Assembly (NCBI GenBank): GCA_964001305.1 | Contig: CAXFAI010000011.1 | Span: 1-64,000, forward strand | Direction of reading: 5' to 3' | Length of the DNA stretch: 64,000 nucleotides | From: CAJXMH01 sp964001305 | Lineage (GTDB): Bacteria; Bacteroidota; Bacteroidia; Flavobacteriales_E; Vicingaceae | Shown: one piece after another, positions 53,001-62,086 of the stretch | Position numbering within the stretch: the first letter of the stretch is position 1 | Layout of the letters: each line of letters starts with the position of its first letter | Program-made: the position numbers and the translations under genes | The notes under the pieces: generated by a model | Told to the model about the DNA's origin: nothing | The model's input: only the letters and a program-made list of their open reading frames with translations | Databases searched by the model: none

Positions 53001-56000
53001 GCTGGTTGGGATGCTTCCTACACCTCCACGTCAAGCTTAAGTTGTAGTGGATTAACGACCTTTAATGCTACTTCTGGCTCTTTTGATGATGGAAGTGGTA
53101 CTGCCAATTATGATAACAACTTAAATTGTACTTGGTTAATACAGCCAAGTACTGCAACAAGTGTGATTAACCTCACATTTACAAGCATGGACCTTCAGAT
53201 AGGAGATCGTGTACGAATTTATGATGGATTCAACACATCAGGCACCTTGATAGGAATTCGTTCAGGCACCACCCCTGGAAATCCATTACAAGCTACATCA
53301 GGAGCTATGTTTCTAGAGTTCACATCAAACAGCACCCAAACTTCAGGAGGTTGGGATGCTACTTACAGCTCCTCAAGCACATTTTGCGTTCCACTTACTA
53401 CCTTTACAGCAAACTTTGGAAACTTTACAGATGGCTCTCCATTTGGCCAGAACTATGCAGACAACTCTGATTGTGCGTGGCATATCCAGCCAACCTTAGC
53501 CAATGTTGCTGTAAGTCTTGACTTCGTTTCGTTTGATACAGAATCGATTAATGACACAGTTACCATTTATGATGGACCTAATTCCAGTGCACCAATCTTG
53601 CAAACCCTATCGGGAAACATACCAAACCCAAGCCCGATTGTTTCATCTGGTGGAGATATGTACATTACATTTAAATCCAATGGCAACACGACTGCTAGTG
53701 GTTGGAGGGCTTTTTATAATACCCAAGCAATACCTGCTTGTAGCGGCACAACAAGTTTAACTTCCACTACAGGAACCTTTGATGATGGCTCTTTAGCTAC
53801 CGCTAACTATGTTGAAAATAGCGACTGCAAATGGCTAATACAGCCTGCAGGTGCTAACAAAATATTTTTATCATTTAATCGATTTGACACACAAGCCTCA
53901 TTTGACACAGTTACTGTATACGACGGATCAACAACCAGCGATCCTATATTAGGAACCTTTTCTGGAAATAACATTCCTCCTAGCCTAATTTCTAGTAGCG
54001 GCAGCATGTTAGTCGCCTTTAAGTCAAATGGATTTCTTGAAGCTACCGGTTGGGAGGCCTCATACAACTCTACTTCAAGCCAATGTTTTTCAAACTTAAC
54101 CCTGACCAATTATAGAGATACACTTGAAGATGGAAGTGGCGCGAATAATTATGATAATAATTTAAATTGTTCTTGGCTTATACAGCCTCCGACTGCATTA
54201 AGCATAGATTTCGACTTCTTAAGCATAGATTTAGCAGCAAATGACAGTGTATTCATCTATGATGGCACTAACAATTCAGCTAATCGTATTGGGGCATTTT
54301 CTGGCACAACAATTCCTTCAACTGTTTCTTCAACTGCTGGAAGCATGTATGTTGAATTTATCACTGATGGCTCGAATTCATCAGCGGGATGGAGAGCACA
54401 TTATGACATTGTTTCTAGCTTAAGCTGTATTGGAACAACTACTTTTACGGCTCCAAGTGGTTCTTTTGATGACGGTAGTGGAACTGGAAATTATGATAAT
54501 AACCTAAATTGCTCTTGGTTAATCCAACCAACAGGTAATCCGTTAACCATATCTCTTACTGTAAACAACAATAACTTAGCAAACTTTGGTGATGTTCTAA
54601 GAGTTTATGACGGAACAAGTGCAGCAGGAACTTTAATAGGAAACTTCTTCAACACTACTACAGGCACTGTGACAGCTTTAAGCGGAAGCATGTTCTTAGT
54701 TTTTGAAACTGATGCTAATTTCACTAGCCAAGGTTGGGATGTCACCTATACTTCCTCAAATTCGTACTGTTCTCCAAACACTACATTTACTGCAAACTTT
54801 GGGAACTTTACGGATGGCTCGCCATTTGGAACAGACTATGTCAACAACACCGATTGTTCTTGGTTAATTCAACCTGTTGCAACAAACTTAGCTGTTAGCT
54901 TACGAATCTTTTCAATAGATACCGAAATTGGGACTGACACCATTACTGTTTATGACGGTGCAACTACCTCAGACCCTATATTAGGTACATTTTCTGGCAC
55001 TAACATCCCTCCTATTGTTACTTCAAGTGGCAACAGCATGTTAGTTACTTTTAAATCAAATGGCTCTGTAACGGGCGAAGGGTTTAGGGCTTCTTACTCA
55101 ACTCAAACTATTCCTTTCTGTAGTGGGCAAACATTACTAACGGCTGCAAGTGGAACTTTTGATGATGGCAGTGGCGTAGGCATACAATACGTCCAAAACA
55201 GCAACTGTACTTGGCTTATTCAACCTCCTGGTGCAGTTAGTATAAATCTTAGTTTTAATTACTTCAACACCGAGCCAACAAATGATTTAGTGCGTGTTTA
55301 TAATGGCAGCACTACCTCAGACCCTCTTTTAGGAGCATTTTCAGGCACTGCTTTACCCAATTCAATTAATGGCGGAAGTAGTATTTTAGTGGAGTTCACA
55401 ACCAACAATTTTGCACAAGCTATTGGTTTTGAAATTCAATATACATCTTCAACTACTGTAAACCTAAATATTGTTCAAGATACGATTTACGTAAACTCTG
55501 GTATCGGAAACACGGCTCCATTTAATATCACTTCGAATACCAATTGGACAATTTCAGAAAATGCAAATTGGTTACTCACGACTACCATTAATGGTAGTCA
55601 AAGCCAAAGTGTGAATGCAATAACCACGCAACCAAATATTGGACCACCAAGAAGTGTTTATGTTTATGCGACTAATCCAACAAGTGGCCAAAAAGACTCT
55701 GTTTTGGTTATACAAAGAGGCTCAGGAAACTATTTGCAATCTAACCCTGATACACTTTACTTTGGTCATCTTGGAGGACAACAAAAATTTGAAATCATTT
55801 CAAATGTAAACTGGAATACAAATATGGTTTCAGGTCCAGCGACCCTGCTTCCTACATCAGGTAATGGAGATGACTCAGTGCAAGTAACACTTCCTTCAAA
55901 CAATACAAATTCAATTCTAACCTATGCAGCTGTGGTTAGCAGCAATTCACCAAATACAACAAATGATACTGTGTTTATTGTTCAAGATAGTCTTCCTAGC

Positions 56001-58490
56001 CAACCACCTAGTTTAAGTGTAATTCCAGATACAATTACAATTAATCAAGCTGCTAATAGCTTCGGAAACTTCACAGTAAACTCAACAGTTACATGGCAAA
56101 CTTTTAGCCCTGCTTCTTGGCTAGATGTTTTAAACCCTCAGGTTACTCAAGATACAAACACAGTGCAGGTGCAAAGCAATAGCATGAATGCAAGCACATC
56201 AGACCGATTCACTTATGTTGCCATTCAAGATGTAGCGTCAAGCTTATTTGACACGGTTGTTGTCAGACAGCTTGGAGGACCAATGATATTAAGTGTTAAC
56301 CCGACTAGTTTGACCTTAAATCAAGCTGCTAATAGCATAGCAATTGCTAATGTAACTTCTAACTTCACATGGACGGCGGTATCCGCAGATCCTTCATGGT
56401 TAGAAATTACACCCACCAGTGGCACATCAAACCCTAATTTAACCATTAGAGCATTAACTGATAACAATTCTACAAACCCTAGAAGTTCTTACATTGCCTT
56501 CTCTTTACCTTCTGGTGCAGCGGTTGATACCTTATTTGTTAGTCAACTTGGTTTAACTCCTAATTTAAGTGTTAATCCACAACAAATTACTTTAGGACAG
56601 ACCAATGGTAGCACTGCTAACTTTACTGTAAATTCAAACTTGAGTTGGCAAACAATGGCTGGAGCAAACTGGATAACCGTAGTTAATCCAACCATAACTT
56701 CAGATACAGGCAACGTTCAGGTAGTTGCAAATTCTGACAATTCAACTGGAGCAATAAGAAGTAGTTATGTTTCAGTTATGGACGTAAATGGAAACTATTT
56801 CGATACTGTGCAAGTTAATCAGCTAAGCACAGCCCCTACTCTTATTTCCTCTCCAGATACAATTGTCTTGCAATCAAATCAAGGTTCAAATGCAAATATT
56901 AATCTAGCAGCCAATGTAAATTGGACTGCAAGTACAAATGCAAGCTGGTTAAATGTAACTCCCCTATCAGGAAGTAGCAGTCAAACAATTATTGCAGAAG
57001 CGAATGCTGATAATGCAAGTGGTACTAGCAGATATACATTTGTTGCTTTTGAGGAACAAGCAGGCAACTTAAGGGATACTGTAATTGTTAAACAAGTAGC
57101 TGCACCTGTGATTCCAACCACTTCTCCAGACACTATTCGCCTTGGAGCTGCTGCAAATAGCTCAGCAACTTATTTTGTAGACGCCCCTTCTCAAGGATTT
57201 CAATGGGGGTCGGCCTCTACAGAAAGTTGGTTAGATATCAGTCAAACCACGGGCATAGGTGACATGACTGTATTAGCAACTGCAAATTCAGCAAACACCT
57301 CTCAAAATGAGCGAATTGCTTATGTAACAACTGCATCCATGTCTTTACCAATAGCAATTGATACTTTGGTTGTAATTCAAGAAGGACAGCTAGCTCAATT
57401 AAGTGTTAGTCCTTCAAGCATCAACTTAAACTTTGCCTCAGGAAGTAATGATTTGATTAATATAAGCTCTAATTTAAGTTGGACAGTAAGCAACCCTGCC
57501 ACTTGGCTTTCAGTGTCTACCAATTCAGGTACAGGAAATGGAAGTATTACTATTACCGCAAATTCAGACAATTTGAGTGGAAGTAATCGAATAGCTAACT
57601 TAACATTTTCAGCAAATGGAGTTCCTGACCAAACGGTTATGGTCACTCAGATTGATGGTTCAAATCCATCGTTTACCATATCGAAAGACACAGTTTATGT
57701 TGACAATGTACAAGGGAGTACAGCTACTTTCAGCATTCTTGCTAACGCAGTCAACTGGACACTTTCAGAAAATACTCCATGGATGGTTGTTAACCCTATA
57801 AGTGGAAATAACACCCAACTGATTACCATATTAGCAGCTGGAAGAAATATTTTTGGAAATCAACGTGAAGCTACAATTACAGCTTCTGCAGATGGCTATC
57901 CGGACACTACTATTACCGTGATTCAGCGACCTTCAACTCCATTATTCCAAGTCTCTCCTAGCTTATTAAGTCTTGGAAGTGATTCATTGGATATAGCTGA
58001 ATTCAATCTAAGTACAAATCTAATTTCTTGGACCATTGAAGAAAATGCCTCATGGATGCGTGTTAGTCCAGATAGTGGTGCTTTTACTAGTAGAATTACA
58101 GTAACTGCTACAGAGACAAATCGAACTGCCAATGTGAGAAGTGATTTAATTACAATTTCGGCTGCTCCTTTAGTACCTCAAACAATTTTGGTGACACAAG
58201 ACACCATAAGAGCAATAGGTCTTGAAGAGCAGAACATGCTCAACTCAGTTTCTGTTTATCCAAATCCAACGAATGGAGAATTAAACATTTTATTTTCACA
58301 ACAATTGGATCTAAGTCAATTGCAAACGCAACTATTCAACAACTTAGGAGCAGAAATTGAAATAGATTGTATTAAATCAAGTAATGGAATTCGATACCAA
58401 TTAGATTACTTACCGGCAGGTTTCTACTATTTAAGTATTTCTGTTGGAGATGAACGAATTACCAAAAAGATTTCCCTCATAAATCGGTAA
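50028..58490 (+). CDS. Giant secreted M6 metalloprotease with CUB and BACON-like arrays
   Basis: The 2820-aa protein has a signal peptide, a propeptide-like region and an M6 protease with zinc motif CHEFGHNLGLPDLYD (HEFGH near residues 333-337). From about 545 to 1805 there are 11 CUB domains, each opening with a Cys, a phrase like SGTFDDGS, then NNLNCSWLIQP, and later VTIYDG and GW-x-A-x-Y. From about 1808 to 2735 follow 10 BACON-like beta repeats (SNLSWTVSNPATWLSVS type). It ends in a T9SS type A sorting tail (SVYPNPTNGELNILF). CUB and BACON domains usually bind carbohydrates or proteins, so this is a surface or released protease for polymers or host/prey matrix. A terminator follows 12 bp after the stop. 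Confidence 0.92.
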   Translation: MKIFYIFLFPFLLINFSGQDPEINNSTSEALAVSSEPSVQPSNCIASPEPVDVIQPNGTTITVVGKGNLNTSWTESLDGYTLIRNAQGNYEYANKINGELSPSGILASNPNQRTQTEIAFVANQQKSLKPKFDPLKGAVLNQVRNHLQNKTYPTTGNIRVLALLIDYPDLTQTFAKANFDSLLYGSNFRNGDGSFKYFYELSSDSTLTIDVDVMGWFRASNSYLYYGRDSGTSRAADLVREAVDAAELAGVNFSNYDNNSDGRVDGILAVHAGPGAEQGSRTQYIWSHRWVLNGGTMGSVNYDGVTINDYMINPETRISGASQNLVGIGVFCHEFGHNLGLPDLYDTDDSNGDSEGIGNWGLMAGGTWLGGEHRPANFCAWSKIENGWETPTTLTIGTNGNYTLDPASTHTNEIYRINTSLSNEYFLLENRQKIGLDIELPGSGLAIWHINTNKTNLFGNSVNADENLKGVDLEEADGLNDLDNEVNRGDAGDLFPGTSNATSFNDLTNPSAMTYLTTTTALQISNIAENGNQISFTLGNAGGSSACSGSSTLTAPTGTFDDGSLPASNYSNNLNCSWLIQPIGASTVTLNFNRFAVDNIIDRVAIYDGVDFTAPLIGTYTGTTIPPTINSTGASLYMEFTTNGSATNLGWEATYSGSSGPSCTGTTNLTATSGTFNDGSGANSDYSNNLNCSWLISPSGISNIRLTFDSLDLQIGDTIYIYDGSSSAANLIGAHTGNTLPSFITSSGTDLFVQFTTDGSGVDKGWQLSYQSQNGCFGSQTFTAASGTFNDGTNANQQYTNNTNCSWLIQPPGATFISLTFNRFITENNFDFVTIYDGSNTSAPQLGRFSGVNIPPNITSSGGSLLIEFTSDGSITDFGWEASYNSTTTQCLSGRTFTSNNGSFSDGSGANNYQNNLNCSWLIQPASANSITLSFSAFDTENNVDEVKIYNGTDNSAPLVNTFSGNTIPSNTIVNGPAIFVEFITNGTTTAAGWDASYTSTSSLSCSGLTTFNATSGSFDDGSGTANYDNNLNCTWLIQPSTATSVINLTFTSMDLQIGDRVRIYDGFNTSGTLIGIRSGTTPGNPLQATSGAMFLEFTSNSTQTSGGWDATYSSSSTFCVPLTTFTANFGNFTDGSPFGQNYADNSDCAWHIQPTLANVAVSLDFVSFDTESINDTVTIYDGPNSSAPILQTLSGNIPNPSPIVSSGGDMYITFKSNGNTTASGWRAFYNTQAIPACSGTTSLTSTTGTFDDGSLATANYVENSDCKWLIQPAGANKIFLSFNRFDTQASFDTVTVYDGSTTSDPILGTFSGNNIPPSLISSSGSMLVAFKSNGFLEATGWEASYNSTSSQCFSNLTLTNYRDTLEDGSGANNYDNNLNCSWLIQPPTALSIDFDFLSIDLAANDSVFIYDGTNNSANRIGAFSGTTIPSTVSSTAGSMYVEFITDGSNSSAGWRAHYDIVSSLSCIGTTTFTAPSGSFDDGSGTGNYDNNLNCSWLIQPTGNPLTISLTVNNNNLANFGDVLRVYDGTSAAGTLIGNFFNTTTGTVTALSGSMFLVFETDANFTSQGWDVTYTSSNSYCSPNTTFTANFGNFTDGSPFGTDYVNNTDCSWLIQPVATNLAVSLRIFSIDTEIGTDTITVYDGATTSDPILGTFSGTNIPPIVTSSGNSMLVTFKSNGSVTGEGFRASYSTQTIPFCSGQTLLTAASGTFDDGSGVGIQYVQNSNCTWLIQPPGAVSINLSFNYFNTEPTNDLVRVYNGSTTSDPLLGAFSGTALPNSINGGSSILVEFTTNNFAQAIGFEIQYTSSTTVNLNIVQDTIYVNSGIGNTAPFNITSNTNWTISENANWLLTTTINGSQSQSVNAITTQPNIGPPRSVYVYATNPTSGQKDSVLVIQRGSGNYLQSNPDTLYFGHLGGQQKFEIISNVNWNTNMVSGPATLLPTSGNGDDSVQVTLPSNNTNSILTYAAVVSSNSPNTTNDTVFIVQDSLPSQPPSLSVIPDTITINQAANSFGNFTVNSTVTWQTFSPASWLDVLNPQVTQDTNTVQVQSNSMNASTSDRFTYVAIQDVASSLFDTVVVRQLGGPMILSVNPTSLTLNQAANSIAIANVTSNFTWTAVSADPSWLEITPTSGTSNPNLTIRALTDNNSTNPRSSYIAFSLPSGAAVDTLFVSQLGLTPNLSVNPQQITLGQTNGSTANFTVNSNLSWQTMAGANWITVVNPTITSDTGNVQVVANSDNSTGAIRSSYVSVMDVNGNYFDTVQVNQLSTAPTLISSPDTIVLQSNQGSNANINLAANVNWTASTNASWLNVTPLSGSSSQTIIAEANADNASGTSRYTFVAFEEQAGNLRDTVIVKQVAAPVIPTTSPDTIRLGAAANSSATYFVDAPSQGFQWGSASTESWLDISQTTGIGDMTVLATANSANTSQNERIAYVTTASMSLPIAIDTLVVIQEGQLAQLSVSPSSINLNFASGSNDLINISSNLSWTVSNPATWLSVSTNSGTGNGSITITANSDNLSGSNRIANLTFSANGVPDQTVMVTQIDGSNPSFTISKDTVYVDNVQGSTATFSILANAVNWTLSENTPWMVVNPISGNNTQLITILAAGRNIFGNQREATITASADGYPDTTITVIQRPSTPLFQVSPSLLSLGSDSLDIAEFNLSTNLISWTIEENASWMRVSPDSGAFTSRITVTATETNRTANVRSDLITISAAPLVPQTILVTQDTIRAIGLEEQNMLNSVSVYPNPTNGELNILFSQQLDLSQLQTQLFNNLGAEIEIDCIKSSNGIRYQLDYLPAGFYYLSISVGDERITKKISLINR

Positions 58491-58501
58491 CAAAATTCAA
58501 T

Positions 58502-58543
58502 AAAAAGAAAGCCCTTCATATAGTCATGAAGGGCTTTCTTTTT
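58502..58543. terminator. Bidirectional intrinsic terminator
   Basis: A perfect 18-bp stem (AAAAAGAAAGCCCTTCAT with its complement) around a 6-base loop. It separates the M6 protease gene (plus) from the convergent acyl-CoA dehydrogenase gene (minus). Confidence 0.92.
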
Positions 58544-58557
58544 GGATTTAAAATAAC

Positions 58558-59736
58558 CTATCGAAATGCACTAATTCCGGTAACGTCCATTCCTGTAATT
58601 AAAAGATGAATGTCGTGTGTTCCTTCATAAGTAATTACCGACTCTAGGTTCATCATATGACGCATAATTGGATATTCACCTGTAATTCCCATACCTCCGT
58701 GAATTTGTCTAGCCTCACGCGCAATTTTCAAAGCCATATCCACATTATTTCTTTTAGCCATAGAAATCTGTTGAGTAGTCGCTTTTCCCTCATTTTTCAA
58801 TTGCCCTAAACGCAAATTGAGTAATTGAGCTTTTGTAATTTCAGTCAACATCTCAGCCAATTTCTTTTGCACTAGCTGATAAGAAGCAATTGGCTTCCCA
58901 AATTGAATACGTTCTTGAGAATACCTCAATGCTGAATCATAACAATCCATTGCGGCACCTACTACACCCCATGCTATTCCATAACGTGCAGAATCTAAAC
59001 AACCCAAGGGTGCTCCTAGTCCTGATTTGTTAGGCAACAAGTTTTCCTTTGGAACCTTTACATTATCAAAAACAAGCTCTCCAGTTCTAGAGGCTCTTAG
59101 AGACCATTTACCGTGAGTCTCAGGAGTTGTAAAACCTTCCATACCACGCTCTACAACTAAACCATGTATTCTTCCTTCTTCATTTTTTGCCCAAACAACC
59201 GCTACATCACAAATAGGAGCATTGGTAATCCACATTTTGGCACCATTTAATATATAATGATCTCCAGCATCTTTAAAGTTGGTTATCATTCCTCCCGGGT
59301 TGGAGCCATGATCTGGTTCGGTTAACCCAAAGGAACCTACCCATTCACCACTTGCTAGTTTTGGCAAGTATTTATTACGTTGTTCTTCATTGCCATATTG
59401 ATAAATTGGATACATGACTAAAGAACTTTGAACAGAAGCTGCTGAGCGAATTCCAGAATCTCCTCTTTCCAATTCCTGCATAATAATTCCATAGGAAATT
59501 TGATCTAAGCCAGCCCCACCATACTGTTCAGGTATGTAAGGTCCAAAGCCACCTAAAGAGGCAATTCCTTTGTTTATTTCTAATGGATACTCTGCTTTTT
59601 GGGCATACTCTTCAATTATTGGTGAAATGTCTTTCTTCACCCATTCTCTAACACTTTGACGTATTAACTTATGTTCTTCAGTTAATAAGTCATCTATCAT
59701 AAAGTAATCTGGTGCTTGAAATCTATCGTTCGGCAT
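58558..59736 (-). CDS. Glutaryl-CoA dehydrogenase-like acyl-CoA dehydrogenase
   Basis: The 392-aa protein starts at MPNDRFQAPDYF (ATG at 59736); an ATG 48 bp upstream gives an atypical leader. It has FGLTEPDHGSNPGGM, WITNAPICDVAVVWAK, the FAD-site ARYGIAWG and ERIQFGKPIA, and the catalytic Glu in SVITYEGTHDIHLLITG. The long match to glutaryl-CoA dehydrogenases, which oxidise and decarboxylate glutaryl-CoA to crotonyl-CoA in lysine and tryptophan breakdown, fits the tryptophan dioxygenase gene 29 kb away, but the link is only suggestive. It is a single-gene unit. Confidence 0.9.
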   Translation of the reverse strand: MPNDRFQAPDYFMIDDLLTEEHKLIRQSVREWVKKDISPIIEEYAQKAEYPLEINKGIASLGGFGPYIPEQYGGAGLDQISYGIIMQELERGDSGIRSAASVQSSLVMYPIYQYGNEEQRNKYLPKLASGEWVGSFGLTEPDHGSNPGGMITNFKDAGDHYILNGAKMWITNAPICDVAVVWAKNEEGRIHGLVVERGMEGFTTPETHGKWSLRASRTGELVFDNVKVPKENLLPNKSGLGAPLGCLDSARYGIAWGVVGAAMDCYDSALRYSQERIQFGKPIASYQLVQKKLAEMLTEITKAQLLNLRLGQLKNEGKATTQQISMAKRNNVDMALKIAREARQIHGGMGITGEYPIMRHMMNLESVITYEGTHDIHLLITGMDVTGISAFR

Positions 59737-59830
59737 ACGTTCAATTTTTTGACAAAAATAAGCAAAGGGGAATTGGATAGTCAATCAATTTCAGTCTTCT
59801 AAAGTAAATTTCAGTCATTTATGGATTACT

Positions 59831-60622
59831 TTGCATTTCCTTATGAAAGCACATCAATTTGTATATAAAAATGAAGCGATTCCAAAGCAGGAGTATCGTT
59901 TTGAACAGTTTTCAAATGATGTAGCAAACCATATGCTTTATATGGAATCGATTAATCCATATGCAAGAGGTCAAAAAATTCAAAATTTTTACACTGACTT
60001 TACCATTGGACTAATTGTTGCTTGCTTTGCAACCATAGCGATTCTTAGGAGCTTTTACCGTAAAAGGCTCAATTTGCTATTAAAAACTCTCATCAATTGG
60101 CAAACAGCAAAGCAAATTATTCGATACGAAAAAGTATATACACACCCAGTAAACATTGCCCTATTTTTAATCTTCTTTATAATTACTCCATACTTTTTTT
60201 CGCTTACTTATTTTTCCGAACAAACTACTTTAAACCATTTCCCTAATATTTATTTAACACTCGCAATTGGTCTTTTTTCATTTATGACAACCAAAATGGT
60301 TTTACACTATTTTTTGGGTTGGTTATTTAACACAAAAAGCGCCACAGAAGAGTACTTATTTCAAAGTAGTTTAATTAATAAAACTTTTGGTGTTTTTAGC
60401 CTTATACTCGCTTGCATTTACATTTTTATTTACCCCAATTCAAGGTTACTCTTCTTATTTGGAATCACGATTCTTATTCTACTTCTTACTATTCAGCTAA
60501 TTCGTGGCTTTTTAATTGGTTCTCAAATTGGTGCAAAACCACAAACTATATTTTTGTATCTTTGCACCCTTGAAATTTTACCTTGGTTACTTGTTGGAAA
60601 ATACATCAGTAATCAACTATAA
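59831..60622 (+). CDS. DUF4271 membrane protein
   Basis: The 263-aa protein has about six to seven membrane segments (LIVACFATIAILRSFYR; NIALFLIFFIITPYFF; FLFGITILILLLTIQL) and ends in LEILPWLLVGKYI, the typical end of DUF4271. In Bacteroidota this gene is commonly followed by uroporphyrinogen-III synthase, as here. Its function is unknown. The ORF opens with MHFLMKAHQFVYKNE; either Met may be used. Confidence 0.85.
   Translation: MHFLMKAHQFVYKNEAIPKQEYRFEQFSNDVANHMLYMESINPYARGQKIQNFYTDFTIGLIVACFATIAILRSFYRKRLNLLLKTLINWQTAKQIIRYEKVYTHPVNIALFLIFFIITPYFFSLTYFSEQTTLNHFPNIYLTLAIGLFSFMTTKMVLHYFLGWLFNTKSATEEYLFQSSLINKTFGVFSLILACIYIFIYPNSRLLFLFGITILILLLTIQLIRGFLIGSQIGAKPQTIFLYLCTLEILPWLLVGKYISNQL
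60557..60564 (+). promoter_or_regulatory. Possible promoter element for the uroporphyrinogen-III synthase gene
   Basis: TATCTTTG matches the Bacteroidota -7 consensus TAnnTTTG and is followed by CA. It lies near the 3' end of the DUF4271 gene, about 98 bp before the next start. No well-spaced -33 TTG was found, so the call is weak. Confidence 0.35.
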
Positions 60623-60661
60623 AAGTTCTTCGCTATTACTAATCTAAAACCACAATTCATT

Positions 60662-61408
60662 TTGAAAGTTAAAACTATTTTAGTCTCTCAACCAGAACCA
60701 GAAACTGAAAAGTCGCCTTACTTTGATCTATCAGAGAGTTGTAAGGTAAAAGTTGATTTTAGACCATTTATTCATGTTGAAGGAGTTGAATCTAAAGAAT
60801 TTAGAAAGCAAAGAGTCAATTTAAATGAATACGGCGCTGTGATTTTCACGAGCAGAAATGCTGTAGATCATTTTTTTAGAATCGCTGAAGAAACAAGGTA
60901 TAATGTACCAGATTCTTTAAAGTACTTCTGTATTTCAGAGTCTACTGCATATTATTTGCAAAAGTATGTGGTATACAGAAAGCGTAAAATTTTTCACGGT
61001 CGCCAACGAATCGCTGACTTAATTCCATTAATCAAAAAACATAAAAAGGAGAAGTTTTTACTTCCTTGTTCAGACATTCTTAAACAAGAAATTCCTGAAA
61101 CTTTAGAAAGCAATGGAATTGAGTTTACAAAAGCAATGCTTTATCGCACAGTTTGCAGCGATTTATCTGACTTAGAAAATGTTAACTACGATGTATTAGT
61201 TTTCTTTAGTCCAGCTGGAATTGCTTCTTTGTATGAAAATTTTCCGAATTTCAAACAAAATGACACTCGCATTGCAGTATTCGGAGCAACAACAGCTAAA
61301 GCAGCTGAAAAAGCAGGATTAGAAATTAATATTGCTGCACCAAAGCCAGAAGCGCCTTCAATGACTATGGCATTGGAACAATACATTAAAAAGCAAAACA
61401 AAAAATAA
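60662..61408 (+). CDS. hemD: Uroporphyrinogen-III synthase
   Basis: The gene starts at TTG (60662) and codes for 248 aa with the HemD two-lobe pattern: AVIFTSRNAVDHFFRIAEE, FCISESTAYYLQKY, FLLPCSDILKQEIPETLE and VLVFFSPAGIASLYENF followed by RIAVFGATTAKAAEKAG. The enzyme closes hydroxymethylbilane with inversion of ring D, making uroporphyrinogen III for heme and other tetrapyrroles. A terminator follows, so rnpA is transcribed separately. Confidence 0.9.
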   Translation: MKVKTILVSQPEPETEKSPYFDLSESCKVKVDFRPFIHVEGVESKEFRKQRVNLNEYGAVIFTSRNAVDHFFRIAEETRYNVPDSLKYFCISESTAYYLQKYVVYRKRKIFHGRQRIADLIPLIKKHKKEKFLLPCSDILKQEIPETLESNGIEFTKAMLYRTVCSDLSDLENVNYDVLVFFSPAGIASLYENFPNFKQNDTRIAVFGATTAKAAEKAGLEINIAAPKPEAPSMTMALEQYIKKQNKK

Positions 61409-61425
61409 AGTAAAACACCTTGATT

Positions 61426-61460
61426 AAAAGGCATTCTCCATGAGGATGCCTTTTTTTATT
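61426..61460 (+). terminator. Intrinsic terminator after hemD
   Basis: AAAAGGCATTCTC pairs with GAGGATGCCTTTT around a 3-base loop, followed by TTTATTTTT. It overlaps an in-frame ATG upstream of rnpA and so helps to place the rnpA start at 61470. Confidence 0.85.
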
Positions 61461-61469
61461 TTTGAAGGT

Positions 61470-61844
61470 ATGAATTTGAGCTTACCAAAAGCTAAAAGAA
61501 TAAAAAAGAGAGATGATATAAAGCTTCTCTTTACTAAAGGAAAACGCATTCAAAAGCATCCTATTCAACTTGTTTATGCAAATAGAGAAAGTGAGGAAGC
61601 AGGTATAAAAATTGGGGTAAGCGTTCCCAAAAGAAAGTTCAAAAAGGCAGTTGATCGAAATAGGATCAAAAGACTAATGAGAGAGGCTTACCGTATAAAC
61701 CAAGGTTTAATTTCCAATTATAATACGACAAATAATAAATGCCTGCTGTTAATGTTTGTTTATATAGGCAAACAAGCCATAACTTATTCAGAAATTGAGC
61801 AAAAAATTGTATTACTTTTACAAGAATTGGAGTCTGTAGATTGA
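61470..61844 (+). CDS. rnpA: Ribonuclease P protein component
   Basis: The start at 61470 (MNLSLPKAKRIKKRDDIK, preceded by GAAGG) gives 124 aa; an ATG at 61440 lies inside the terminator. The protein is very basic and has the RNR motif in RKFKKAVDRNRIKRLMREAYR. It binds the P RNA and helps it cut 5' leaders from pre-tRNA. The stop overlaps the yidD start (TTGA). Confidence 0.95.
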   Translation: MNLSLPKAKRIKKRDDIKLLFTKGKRIQKHPIQLVYANRESEEAGIKIGVSVPKRKFKKAVDRNRIKRLMREAYRINQGLISNYNTTNNKCLLLMFVYIGKQAITYSEIEQKIVLLLQELESVD

Positions 61845-62086
61845 GCTCTTTATTAAGCAAAATACTTATTTTCTTTGTTCGCATATATCAATATACGCTC
61901 TCACCGCTTTTAGGTGCAAATTGCAGATATATGCCAACTTGTTCAGAATACACCGTTGAAGCACTTAAAATTCATGGGCCTATCAAAGGTGGTTATCTTG
62001 CTCTAAAGAGAATTCTTTCTTGCCATCCATGGGGTGGACATGGCTACGATCCTGTACCAAAAAAGAAACAAGATGAAAAAAATTAA
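61841..62086 (+). CDS. yidD: YidD membrane-protein insertion efficiency factor
   Basis: The TTG at 61841 overlaps the rnpA stop. The 81-aa protein has the full YidD signature YQYTLSPLLGANCRYMPTCS, YTVEALKIHG and GGYLALKRILSCHPWGGHGYDPVP. It is thought to help YidC insert membrane proteins; the rnpA-yidD order is conserved in many bacteria. The downstream protease gene starts inside its 3' end. Confidence 0.95.
   Translation: MSSLLSKILIFFVRIYQYTLSPLLGANCRYMPTCSEYTVEALKIHGPIKGGYLALKRILSCHPWGGHGYDPVPKKKQDEKN

Noticed and set aside
61440..61844. rnpA starting at the ATG at 61440
   Set aside because: That ATG lies within the stem-loop of the hemD terminator; the ATG at 61470 has GAAGG upstream and matches the family N-terminus.
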